Source: Sphaerolaimus hirsutus (taxonomy: Eukaryota; Nematoda; Chromadorea; Monhysterida; Sphaerolaimidae). Taken from it: 64,000 bases of DNA. This document shows, piece by piece, positions 21,630 through 30,393 of this stretch (position 1 is its first letter; the number at the start of each line of letters is the position of its first letter). Location of the stretch: positions 2,167,206 through 2,231,205 of the forward strand of contig OZ038459.1 in NCBI GenBank assembly GCA_964036195.1. The letters run 5' to 3'. Under the pieces are notes generated by a model. It was not told the DNA's origin. It made no database searches and saw only the letters and a list, made by a program, of their open reading frames with translations. Both the position numbers and the translations under genes were made by a program.

Positions 21630-22023
21630 GATGATCTTGTCGACGAAGTCACGGACATAAGTGCCTCAGTTAAACGTTTGGAGCTTTTCGAAACGGCCGT
21701 AGCGCGCGTAATTCAACTGAATGGTAGCATGCATGAGAAACTAGATGTCGAGTCGCAACCAGGGGGCAGTCCCAGACCCTGTAAAATGCCCTGTCAAATG
21801 TCAAATGTCATGCAAAGTGTCAAAAGTCATGTAAAATGCCCTGCAAAATGGCAAACGTGTTTGCCATTTTGCAGGGCATTTTACATTACTTTTGACACTT
21901 TGCATGACATTTGACACTTTACAGGGAATTTTACAGGGTCTGGCATTGGCACCAGAAATATTCAATGTGATCTATGACAACGTCGAGCTGGTGTACGAAG
22001 ACTTGGCCAGACTTAAACTCGCA
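21630..22023 (+). CDS. Exon of an unrecognised gene, interrupted by a family-J element
   Basis: After acceptor ACCAGTATAG| a phase-0 frame encodes DDLVDEVTDISASVKRLELF and more, a predicted helical, charged segment, up to LDVESQP. The family-J element then intervenes (21764-21951). The frame resumes EIFNVIYDNVELVYEDLARL and ends at GCA|GTTAGC (22023). At the empty target site the two halves are in the same frame. Family unknown; it could belong with 19984-20453 and 47942-48072, but phases do not prove this. Confidence 0.5.
21764..21951. mobile_element. Family J, copy 5, inside a coding exon
   Basis: Target copies CCAGG (21759-21763) and CCAGA (21952-21956). Left end GGGCAGTCCCAGACCCTGTA; right end TACAGGGTCTGGCATTGGCA. 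The right-hand target copy supplies an AG exactly at the exon resumption, but the left junction is CCAG|GG rather than CCAG|GT. Confidence 0.8.
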
Positions 22024-22045
22024 GTTAGCATTGTATTTTGAGTAA

Positions 22046-22195
22046 CGATGGCAATCAAAATTTGGAAAATTTGAAAACGTTTTCAAAGTTTCAATTTTTT
22101 GACTTTTTCAATTTTTATTTCACCCCAAGAAAAACATTTGAAAAATCTATTTTTTTTCTTTAAAAAACCAAAAACTTTTCAAATTTTCGTTTGCC
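22046..22195. repeat. Short family-I relative
   Basis: TAACGATGGCAATC at the left and TTTGCCATGGTA at the right enclose TTTTCAAATTT-type sequence of about 150 bp. No target duplication visible. Confidence 0.5.
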
Positions 22196-22417
22196 ATGGT
22201 AATCCATCAGTGACCTAAATTAGACTTCGTACCATTTTTAATTCGGATAATTAATAGTGCATTAAAGAAAGAATTTTCCGCAGACATCCAGGTGTGAATG
22301 CGAGACTTATTATGATAAACTATGCATGGTTTCTGCGTACACCGCTCTGATCAAAGGCAGCCATAGTGCATATACGATGCGGAATGAGAAATGCCATGCT
22401 ACGGGGGCAGTACCGAA

Positions 22418-23814
22418 TAGTGAAGGAAAAGCGCCATGGCGCTGGCGCCTGGCGCTAGCGCCAAAGCAAAAAGCGCCATGGCGCTTTTGGCGCTTGGCGC
22501 TAAAACGCTCTGGCGCCATTGGCGCTTGGCGCTGGTGTCTGCGAAAGCGCCATGGCGCTTTTGGCGCTTGGCGCCATTTTCCGGTGGCGCTATTGGCGCC
22601 TGGCGCTGGCATTTTAAATGGCGCCAAAAAAGCGCCAACCATGATAATATGAAATTGTTATAATATGCCTACACACACAAGTTTTCACCGTGACTTCGTG
22701 TGAAAACTGAAATTTTTTCAAATGCAAATTAATGAACACGGTTGAATTATTTTATTCAATTGATATTGGAATTTAAATTAATGAAAGTTAAAATTTGAAA
22801 ATTTTAAAACAAAAACACATATAGCATACAAAAAGAGTAGGCTGGATGTCGCCATGTGGCCATTTCAGTTTTCACATCGGTCACGGTGAAAACTAGTGTG
22901 TGTAGCGCCAATACGGTGAAATCGCCACACCAGTTGATCAATTTTGAGGACAAATGAATAAATACCTATAAGTTAATTTTAGGGCAGCCTTTATATAGGT
23001 ACCTACATCCAATAAAAGCAAAGGTGTTAATATGTGCTGGCGATAAATCCCCTTTTATGCTTTGCTCCCAATTCTTTCTTGCTGTCTAAATCAGGGGTTC
23101 AGTCTGGCGGGGGTTGGAGGGGGGGACGGTGGAGTTACCCTTAAATGCTGCAATTAACTATCCACCCCCAGGGTGGAATCTATCTATCTAACCTGAAACA
23201 TAATTTTAGGCTACTATCCCTCGGGCCCCCCAATCAACCTGCAACCAGATACGGACCGATTATTGGAGAAATTTTGCCCCAATTTTCACAAAAAATGCTG
23301 ATTTTCATACTTTTTCAGACTTCAAAATCATCATCTTTAACGTGTATTATCATCTATTTTCAACTGTTTATGGCTATATACGCCCCTTAAATCACTCCAG
23401 CTTTTAGCTGTGAGAAACAAAGAGCTCCGATTGAAAGTTCCCCAGTCATGATGTTTGACTGAAAAATATATCTCTGGGCATTTAAACAATTTTTAACATT
23501 GTAGTGGTTGTTTGAATGGGCAAAAGTTCAATGGACTACTAGGACTTCAGCGGTACATCACACACAGTTATGCACTCATTTTTCTACCATCAAATTGCAG
23601 AACAAATTTTTTGGCGCTGGCGCTATTGGCGCTTGGCGCCATTACCCTTTGGCGCCATTGGCGCTTGGCGCTGAGGTTCAGAAAAGCGCCATGGCGCTTT
23701 TGGCGCTTAGCGCCATTTTGCTCTGGCGCCATTGGCGCTTGGCGCCGGGATCAGAAAAGCGCCATGGCGCTTTTGGCGCTTGGCGCCGAAAGCCTGGCGC
23801 TTTTTCCATCACTA
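22418..23814. mobile_element. hAT-like foldback (family H), second copy
   Basis: Ends TAGTGAAGG and CCATCACTA are flanked by a perfect 8-bp duplication GTACCGAA (22410-22417, 23815-23822). Arms of about 210 bp at each end are arrays of GGCGCC, GGCGCTTGGCGC and AAAGCGCCATGGCGCTTTTG. The middle contains a family-P inverted-repeat element (about 22665-22909, arms with GTTTTCACCGTGAC) and unassigned sequence. Confidence 0.85.
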
Positions 23815-23822
23815 GTACCGAA

Positions 23823-24115
23823 CCCTGTAACGTGTACACTGTCAAAAATGCCATGTAAAATGTCATTCAAATTTGTCAAATATCATGCAAAATGGTAAAA
23901 GTTCAGTAATAAAGCATACCGTCCTCGAAATACCCGCTCTCACCCCCCCCCCCCAAAAAAAAAAACTGAGTGTAAAGAGAACGTAAATGACAAAAGCTGC
24001 GGTGTGTGATCCTGGGCCCTGGCAATGCAGAACACGCGATAAAAACAATGACTTTGTTACGTTAGAACATGGTTTATACCAATTACATTAACATACCTAC
24101 TTATATAGCTAGGTA
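23823..24115. repeat. Half of a family-J element and a family-K fragment
   Basis: 23824-23925 matches the left arm of family J (CCCTGTAACGTG, CATGCAAAATGG). CCGTCCTCGAAATACCCG at 23929, preceded by TA, is a family-K end; the right end is not identified. Confidence 0.5.
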
Positions 24116-24332
24116 CCGTATTACCTCGAAATACCCCCATGGGGGTTTATTATTTCGCCAGCAAAATTTGAGGGGGGAGTTTATTCCAGAGTTGTTAGAA
24201 TTACTGAACTTTTTTTAAAGTATATGTAAACGTAAAGTATTTTTTCTACTCACCACAAACTATAGAAAACGTAAAATACTATTTTTTACTTGTACGTACA
24301 CGTAAATGTGGGTACTTTTCGTAGAAGTGTAG

Positions 24333-25422
24333 TGTAAAATAGTACGGAACTAGTTGAGTTGACTTGTGAACGAGCTCCTATTCCTAACCGAGGAAGAGGA
24401 CAAATGTGAACGAATGAATTGTGACGTGAGGCGTCGTCTCTTAGTTGACGTTCCGCTATTTTATCAATGTGATTAGTTGAGTTGAAGTGAATTGACGTGA
24501 GTTAGTGTGATTCAATATTTAGATTGTTTCCAAAAGGGTTTGATGAACCTTTTTATTTAGACAATTAAATACAAAGAAATAAATGCGAATAAAATATACA
24601 AAATAAAGGAATTAATTTACAGCTAAATTAATTACTTAAATGAAACGTAAATTAAACGCAAATTACCGAAGAAATAAGGCAATTTAAAGAAGGCACTTAA
24701 TTACGACAACAAGGCGATAATTAAGTGGCGTGGTTGTGAACAAAGCACCTGAAATAGCGCTGGTGTGAATAAAGCACTAAGGTGATTTAAAGCACCAAGG
24801 GTTAAAACTTAGCACCAAAAAATAAGCGACTTAATAAAGGTGACAACGGCGCTTATTTAGATCCTAGGAAGAGATTTGTGTGAAGTTGACGAGGTTGCAA
24901 ACACTGCCGATTTTAGCTGTGAGATCGGCTTTTAAGGGCCAGACCGATGGCGACTAGCTTGGCGCCAATCGGTCGGCTCTAATCTCCGATTTTTACCCAA
25001 CATTTCCAATTGTGAAAGTTCGACTCTTGCCCGCTCGCTCTTCCAACGAAAAGCGAGCTAAACTGGCAAGATAGTGAAAATGTGAGACAAGCCAGACAGC
25101 ATTTGAAATGGCGTGCGGGCCCGGCCTCCCGCTTGGGGCGAGCCCGCCGCTTAACATAAACATGTCGGCGTATTTGTGTGCTGCTTGTCAAGGAAATGTG
25201 GCGGAATGTGAGCAATGACTAAGATCTAAATATGTGAGCAACGTAAAGCGCACGTTGTAAACATGATCGCTTGAGATATTAAATGGTGAATGTGAAGATG
25301 TTAAAAGGTGGAATGTGAACTGAAAAGGAATGTTGATAAATTGAATTAACTAAATATAAAAGAGAACATAAAAACGTCAACTTAAATATTAAAAGTTTTA
25401 CATTTTACGATAATGTTACACA
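24333..25422 (-). repeat. BEL 3' LTR
   Basis: 1090 bp, same length as the partner LTR. On the plus strand it is rich in TGTGA (TCACA in element sense). In element orientation the sequence just outside it, TTTCGGGAG (plus strand 25423-25431), may be the polypurine tract. Confidence 0.9.
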
Positions 25423-25517
25423 CTCCCGAAATGAGAATAAAAATTAAATCTAATTTAATTTTATCGCAGCCAATCACGGCACTTGATATGAAAAGATTAT
25501 TGATGTGAAAATCAAAA

Positions 25518-26456
25518 TCAAATGCCTGTGACACTTTCATCACTCCTGTGGTAGCAGATCGTTGGCGTCCTCAACGCCGGCATTTTCCCGGCCCTCCTCA
25601 TGATGCTCGTCCATGGGTTCGACGGCATCCTCCTCAGGCTGGCGGCCTTCCCCGTGCCCGGGCGCCTGGTCTTCTGGGGCCCCTCCTGGTCGACCTGGCC
25701 AGTTGGGGAGCTTCTCAGATTCCTCGACGAGTTGCTCGAGGGCTTGTCGGAGCGTCTCGGTCTCGTCGACGCTCGTCCTCGATGGCTCGGTCGGCTGCCA
25801 TTGTTCCGTTGCTGCAAGCAGTTTGCTTGGTAGCAAGGGGACGTGGGAGGTTGTGAATGTGGTCGAACATTGTGAAGTGACTGTGTTGAGTTGGTCAAAT
25901 GGTACGGAGGGGGATCTAGATCTAGAACGTGATTTTCTTCCATCTCTCCGAGCTCTATGTCGGACTGTGAAGGTGTTTGTCTGAGGAAAGTCACGGATCT
26001 TTTTAGATCGTTTAATTTTTGATTTGACCAGTTTTTGATTGACGTGATTGAATTTGTGAAAAGATTGGGGTATAGAGGGAAATGTCTGGTTTGACGATTG
26101 CTGCTCACCTGGGAGCCCTGCGACTCCAGCGAATCTCTTGAGTCGCTTTTGCAAGGGCTCGCGGTCAGGGATCGCGTCTTCCATGGTGACCTCTGTTGTG
26201 ACGGGCTCTGTGACTGTGAGTTTGGCGTTTGTGACTCGCAGGAGGGTGCAGGTCTTGTGACCCGGCGCGCACTCTTCTCCATCTCGATTTCCTCGGCGCG
26301 CTGGGCACTATAGCTGACCGGGGGATCCGATCTAGCCTGTACCGAGCGTCCTTTAAAGGAAAGTCGTTTGAATGGAGAAACTTGTTTGAGGGGTGTGACA
26401 AACGTTGACTGTAACTGTGACGAACTTGACGTTTGTGTGACTGGTTCACTTGACAA
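25518..26456 (-). CDS. BEL accessory frame A (312 aa, contains PPPY)
   Basis: The frame starts at ATG 26456, about 55 bp after the env-like stop (26512-26514), and ends near the 3' LTR. Composition is Ser/Gln/Arg-rich at the N-terminus. A better-structured middle follows (FPLYPNLFTNSITSIKNWSN), then an acidic DLDPPPYHL motif, then a basic Arg/Ser-rich C-terminus. PPxY motifs recruit Nedd4-type ubiquitin ligases and act as late-budding motifs in retroviral Gag; a role here is inference. No family recognised. It overlaps frame B over most of its length. Confidence 0.55.
   Translation of the reverse strand: MSSEPVTQTSSSSQLQSTFVTPLKQVSPFKRLSFKGRSVQARSDPPVSYSAQRAEEIEMEKSARRVTRPAPSCESQTPNSQSQSPSQQRSPWKTRSLTASPCKSDSRDSLESQGSQVSSNRQTRHFPLYPNLFTNSITSIKNWSNQKLNDLKRSVTFLRQTPSQSDIELGEMEENHVLDLDPPPYHLTNSTQSLHNVRPHSQPPTSPCYQANCLQQRNNGSRPSHRGRASTRPRRSDKPSSNSSRNLRSSPTGQVDQEGPQKTRRPGTGKAASLRRMPSNPWTSIMRRAGKMPALRTPTICYHRSDESVTGI
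25540..26184 (-). CDS. BEL accessory frame B (214 aa, basic then acidic)
   Basis: Overlaps frame A in another register. It begins MEDAIPDREPLQKRLKRFAG, has basic clusters (KSKIKRSKKIRD; RHRARRDGRKSRSRSRSPS), a heptad-like ETLRQALEQLVEESEKL, and a very acidic C-terminus. The arginine-rich cluster resembles nuclear/RNA-binding motifs of retroviral regulatory proteins in type, not in alignable sequence. A CAG|GTGAGC donor-like site lies within it at about 26105-26115. It could be a chance open frame opposite A's codon bias. Confidence 0.4.
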   Translation of the reverse strand: MEDAIPDREPLQKRLKRFAGVAGLPGEQQSSNQTFPSIPQSFHKFNHVNQKLVKSKIKRSKKIRDFPQTNTFTVRHRARRDGRKSRSRSRSPSVPFDQLNTVTSQCSTTFTTSHVPLLPSKLLAATEQWQPTEPSRTSVDETETLRQALEQLVEESEKLPNWPGRPGGAPEDQAPGHGEGRQPEEDAVEPMDEHHEEGRENAGVEDANDLLPQE

Positions 26457-26511
26457 AGCAGGTTTGTTGAAACCGCTTTTCTGTTTCTTCTGGTGGTTAC
26501 GTCGCCGTCGC

Positions 26512-26737
26512 TTACCGATTTTTCCTTGCTGAACGGACGGTGGCCCCTGTTGTTTGGGTCTTTGTCCTTTCTGCCCTTTCTTCGGAAAAATCCCTGCCGG
26601 TTACAAGCCGCCACTGCATGTAAACATAACCGATATACCCAATACAAGCGATTGTGATAATAATGAGTATAATGTTCACAGCGGTTTGAAGTGGCCCAGA
26701 AAGTAACGTATCTAATGCAGACGCACCACCTGTGACG
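26512..26737 (-). CDS. BEL env-like region, C-terminal part with membrane anchor (beyond the gypsy insertion)
   Basis: On the minus strand this piece carries one clear membrane helix (AVNIILIIITIACIGYIGYV) and a charged tail, ending at TAA (26512-26514). It is the membrane-proximal end of the env-like protein whose larger part lies at 32373-34060. The 5.6-kb gypsy element with its CTAC duplication separates them. The frames on the two sides correspond, showing that the gene was open when gypsy inserted. Confidence 0.75.
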
Positions 26738-26741
26738 CTAC

Positions 26742-26936
26742 AGTTAGCAGTGACTTCCAGTGATAAAAGTGATCCTAGGCATAAAGCATTGAATTAACAA
26801 AAAGTTCATCTAGTGATACGTGTGTGATCCTCTTTCCCATTTCGTTGTTTAAATAGTTGACAGCTGAGCCCCACAAGGCATCAGCCAGCACCCGAGCAGC
26901 CAATGAACCAGCAACCACCAACCAGCTCTACCAACT
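26742..26936 (+). repeat. Gypsy 5' LTR
   Basis: 195 bp, one difference from the 3' LTR (around 26798 versus 32234). Unusually short for Ty3/gypsy. Confidence 0.9.
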
Positions 26937-26953
26937 GGTGCCGCGACCACACG
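26936..26953 (+). promoter_or_regulatory. Gypsy primer-binding site
   Basis: TGGTGCCGCGACCACACG begins at the LTR edge and starts TGG, complementary to a tRNA 3' CCA end. The tRNA was not identified. Confidence 0.7.
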
Positions 26954-27072
26954 AGCAGTTCGGTGGACCACCTGAGCAGTACCAGCAGGCATTGACAGCC
27001 TGTTGACACTCTGTTTGATTGTAAACAGGTGACCAGGTGGTGAGTTTAGAGAAAGATACCTCCACATTGGGA

Positions 27073-27180
27073 GATGCCACTGCTCTTAGTGATGCCACTG
27101 CTCTTAGTGATGCCACTGCTCTTAGTGATGCCACTGCTCTTAGTGATGCCACTGCTCTTAGTGATGCCACCTTATCTGGT
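27073..27180 (+). repeat. 18-bp tandem repeats in gypsy leader
   Basis: Five exact copies of GATGCCACTGCTCTTAGT plus a degenerate sixth. Further GATGCCAC-headed units follow at 27326-27400 after an A/T-rich spacer. No gene; possibly a leader-RNA element. Confidence 0.85.
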
Positions 27181-27515
27181 GATGTACACACATTAGTGTG
27201 TTTACAATTCAATTCAGTTTCAACTTTGTTTTCAAATCAAAATTTTCAAGAAAAAAAAATCAAAAAAAAAAATCAAAAATCATTTTCAAAATTTTCAAAG
27301 AAAAGAAATACCACTGCCTCAAAGTGATGCCACTGCCTCAGAGTGATGCCACTGCTTTGCAGTGATGCCACATTAAAGTGATGCCACCTTGTCAGGTGAT
27401 GTAAACACATTGTGTTTCTGCAATTAAAAAAAAATCACTGTTGAGTGATTGCCCATATAGTGAGGCATATTACAGCATAGTCTGACAAGCTCTGAGTGAG
27501 CTGGCATCTATTGAG

Positions 27516-30335
27516 ATGGCCAATGAACAGAGAGCCAATGAAGGCCCTGCATATCACACTCGCTCACAAATGAGTGATAGTGCCACAGAAAGCAGTGCCA
27601 CAAGGCAAAATGCTGAGGCACCAGCAGCAAGTACTGCTGAGAACAGAAATGACCAGGCAGATATGGTCAAACACATGTGCACATTCATGCAGAGCATGAT
27701 GCAACAACAAGAGCGCATGGCAAATAGCATGATGCAACAGCAAGAGAACATGGCTGATAAGCAAACAAATGCCATGGATAAAATGATGGACAAACAAAAC
27801 CAAATGATGGAAATATTGACAGAAAAGTTGTCCATCAAGCACACTGGAACTGCACCAAATGCTGTGCATGATTTGACCAGTGATGCAAGGTACACATCAG
27901 AGCAGCGGCGACTGTGGACGCCACTGCTAAATGACAAATTTTCCACCTTTGATGGTGAAGATCCACTGAAATTTGAATTGTGGATGGGCGATTTGAAGGC
28001 CCGGATCAAGCTCACTGAAGTGCCAGATGAGTTTGCAGTGATCCATGTGCGCAAATGCCTGAGTGGCAGAGCGCTGCGCCAATTTGAGCACCTGTCACAT
28101 GAGGACAGAATGACCTTTGAACAGGTCTGTGCATTTTTGGAGTCACAATATGGTGACCATTTTTCTGCACAAAATGCAATGAATAAGCTGATCACAACAA
28201 AGCAATCAGCAAAGGAACAAGTCAAGGACTTTGGCTTGTTGATCGAGAGCTTGGTGCGCAAAGCGATGCCAAACATTGTTCCGGCAGCTCTCAAAGTGCA
28301 ATTGAAGCACTATTTTATGTCTGGCTTGCAGAATCAGACACTGCAAAATGCACTGTATGCATTGCCAACTTATGAATTGATGACATTCAAGGAGCTGGTT
28401 GAGAATGCTGAAAGGCTGGAGTTCGCTGAAAAGCGCATGAAAGTGCATGCACCAAATGCACAGAAATATTGTGCCATGCATGGCACTTATACACATTCCA
28501 CTGAGGAGTGTGACATGACTGCCAGCCAGGCAAAGAGAATTGCAAGCAACAAGCTGGCAAGGCAAAATGGCAGACCTGGAGCAAATCGCTTCAACAGGTC
28601 CAAACAGTGGAATGTTAATCGCTTTCCACCCAAGGTGCAGCAGCATGCTGCAGGTGCTGAAAACAAACAAATGTACCAGAAAAAGTGGTGCAATGTCCAC
28701 AAGTCTGTCACGCATGACACACAGGACTGCTGGATGTCCAAAAGGGACAATTTCAACAAGCACCCTGTGAAAAAGGAATGGACAAGGTCCAAGGTGCACA
28801 ATATTGATTGTGACCAGGAGGGTGAACCTCCCAATGCTGTGAATCGGGTGCAGCATGTGGCACCGCCACAAAAAGTGCAAATGAAGCCAAAAACTGGCTC
28901 AAAGGTCAATCAGCCATGTGCCTTTTTGAATGGCACACAATTTGACACCTGTCGCCCAGACAGTGGTGCTGATGTGACAGTGGTGACTGAAAATGTGGTG
29001 AAAAGGCTTGGCTTGATGCCAAGGCCTACCAAGCACAAACTGCTTGCAGCAAATCAGACACCAATTGAAACAAAGGGATGCGTAGACATCCAAATTGACT
29101 ATGCAGGTGGCACAGCCATGCATACATGTCAGATTTCAAATGAAATTGACTATGATGTCCTGTTGGGACAAGATGTGATGCCAAAATTGGGCATTTACAT
29201 GAGAGCTGCAGATGGCAGTAACCTTTTGCCAGAGGCCAAAAATGTGCCTGTCACAAATGACATTCAAAGGCAGTTGATCAAACACTGCAAATTGGACAGT
29301 GATGACCAGTCAGCACTGGTCATTTTTTCTGACAAACAGGGCCAGCCAATGCATGCTGCCCATGTGCCACTGCACAAGAATGAGCCACCCAGTGAAGTGC
29401 TCATAGGCCAAGTGCAAAATTTGGACAAAAGTGAATGGGCAAAAATGCTCAGCATTGGTGACTGCTCAGATGCAGAAAAATCCAAGTTAGTGGATGCACT
29501 GTTTGAGCTGCGACATGCATTTAGCTCCATGTACAAAACAGATGCATGCCAAAATGTGGATGAAATTGGATGCACAGATGTGGAGCATGAAATTGACACA
29601 GGTGACACCCTGCCATTCAGAGTTCCACCTAGGCGCATTCCACTTAGACTGCGCCCAGAGGTAGAAAAGATGCTCAAGGATTTGCTTGACCAAGGGTGCA
29701 TTGTGCCTTCAAACAGCAATTACAGCAGTGCATTTGTGCTAGTGAAAAAGAAAGATGGCTCATGGAGATTCTGTGTGGATTTCCGCCAGTTGAATTTGAA
29801 CACAAAGCGAGACAGCTATCCATTGCCCTGCATGGATGATTTGCTGGATCTGTGGGCTGGGAGGAAATTTTTCTCCACCATAGACATTAAATGTGGATAT
29901 TACAACATCCGCATCAAAAAGGAAGATCAGCATAAAACTGCATTTACTGCATTGGACCAGTTGTTTGAATGGAAGCGCATGCCATTTGGGCTGCATTCGG
30001 CTCCGGCTACTTTTCAAAGAGCCATCAACAACATGCTGAGTGAACATCAAGGCTACTGCAGAGCCTACCTAGATGACATCATTGTGGCATCCACCACACT
30101 TGAAGAGCACATTGCTCACCTGAAGGCAGTGATTGCAACGACATGCAAAGCTGGATTGAGGCTGAATCCACGCAAGTGCCATTTTCTGAAAAACAAAATT
30201 CAGTATTTAGGGCATGTGATCAGTGGTGATGGAATCCATGTGGATCCAGACAAAGCCACAGCCATTCAAAGTTACCCATTGCCTGCCACCAAAAAAGAAG
30301 GCATTTCATTCATGGGACTTGTCAGCTACATGTGA
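27516..30335 (+). CDS. Gypsy Gag-protease-RT polyprotein (interrupted at 3' end)
   Basis: One 939-codon frame. Residues about 1-420 are Gag: an acidic/Gln-rich start with repeated Met-Gln motifs, a capsid-like region (about 140-300), and two Cys-His clusters of C..HGxxxHxTxxC type (CAMHGTYTHSTEEC; CNVHKSVTHDTQDC). The aspartic protease motif DSGADVTVV follows at about residue 485. RT is present with VKKKDGSWRFCVDFRQLN and the catalytic YLDDIIVAS at about 850. The frame stops at TGA 30333-30335, just after the RT thumb motif FMGLVSY. RNase H and integrase follow in another frame. Confidence 0.92.
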   Translation: MANEQRANEGPAYHTRSQMSDSATESSATRQNAEAPAASTAENRNDQADMVKHMCTFMQSMMQQQERMANSMMQQQENMADKQTNAMDKMMDKQNQMMEILTEKLSIKHTGTAPNAVHDLTSDARYTSEQRRLWTPLLNDKFSTFDGEDPLKFELWMGDLKARIKLTEVPDEFAVIHVRKCLSGRALRQFEHLSHEDRMTFEQVCAFLESQYGDHFSAQNAMNKLITTKQSAKEQVKDFGLLIESLVRKAMPNIVPAALKVQLKHYFMSGLQNQTLQNALYALPTYELMTFKELVENAERLEFAEKRMKVHAPNAQKYCAMHGTYTHSTEECDMTASQAKRIASNKLARQNGRPGANRFNRSKQWNVNRFPPKVQQHAAGAENKQMYQKKWCNVHKSVTHDTQDCWMSKRDNFNKHPVKKEWTRSKVHNIDCDQEGEPPNAVNRVQHVAPPQKVQMKPKTGSKVNQPCAFLNGTQFDTCRPDSGADVTVVTENVVKRLGLMPRPTKHKLLAANQTPIETKGCVDIQIDYAGGTAMHTCQISNEIDYDVLLGQDVMPKLGIYMRAADGSNLLPEAKNVPVTNDIQRQLIKHCKLDSDDQSALVIFSDKQGQPMHAAHVPLHKNEPPSEVLIGQVQNLDKSEWAKMLSIGDCSDAEKSKLVDALFELRHAFSSMYKTDACQNVDEIGCTDVEHEIDTGDTLPFRVPPRRIPLRLRPEVEKMLKDLLDQGCIVPSNSNYSSAFVLVKKKDGSWRFCVDFRQLNLNTKRDSYPLPCMDDLLDLWAGRKFFSTIDIKCGYYNIRIKKEDQHKTAFTALDQLFEWKRMPFGLHSAPATFQRAINNMLSEHQGYCRAYLDDIIVASTTLEEHIAHLKAVIATTCKAGLRLNPRKCHFLKNKIQYLGHVISGDGIHVDPDKATAIQSYPLPATKKEGISFMGLVSYM

Positions 30336-30393
30336 CGTTTTCACCACAACCTGTCCCATAGGTTGGCGCCATTGCGCAAATTTTTACAAGCTG

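Noticed and set aside
22310-22663. Open frames in the second GGCGCC foldback
   Set aside because: Same compositional artefact as at 3817-4747.
25548-26313. Plus-strand frames opposite the BEL accessory region
   Set aside because: The element is read on the minus strand and these frames have no element context.
26165-26647. 160-codon minus-strand frame, third register over the env tail and accessory region
   Set aside because: The env frame carries the membrane anchor here and frames A and B look more protein-like; this one has no recognisable structure.
27073-27180. CRISPR-like array of regular repeats
   Set aside because: Units are contiguous 18-bp tandem repeats without spacers, in a retrotransposon leader of a eukaryote.
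27554-28909. Long minus-strand frames (up to 246 codons)
   Set aside because: They are antisense shadows of the gypsy gag frame, which has domain evidence.
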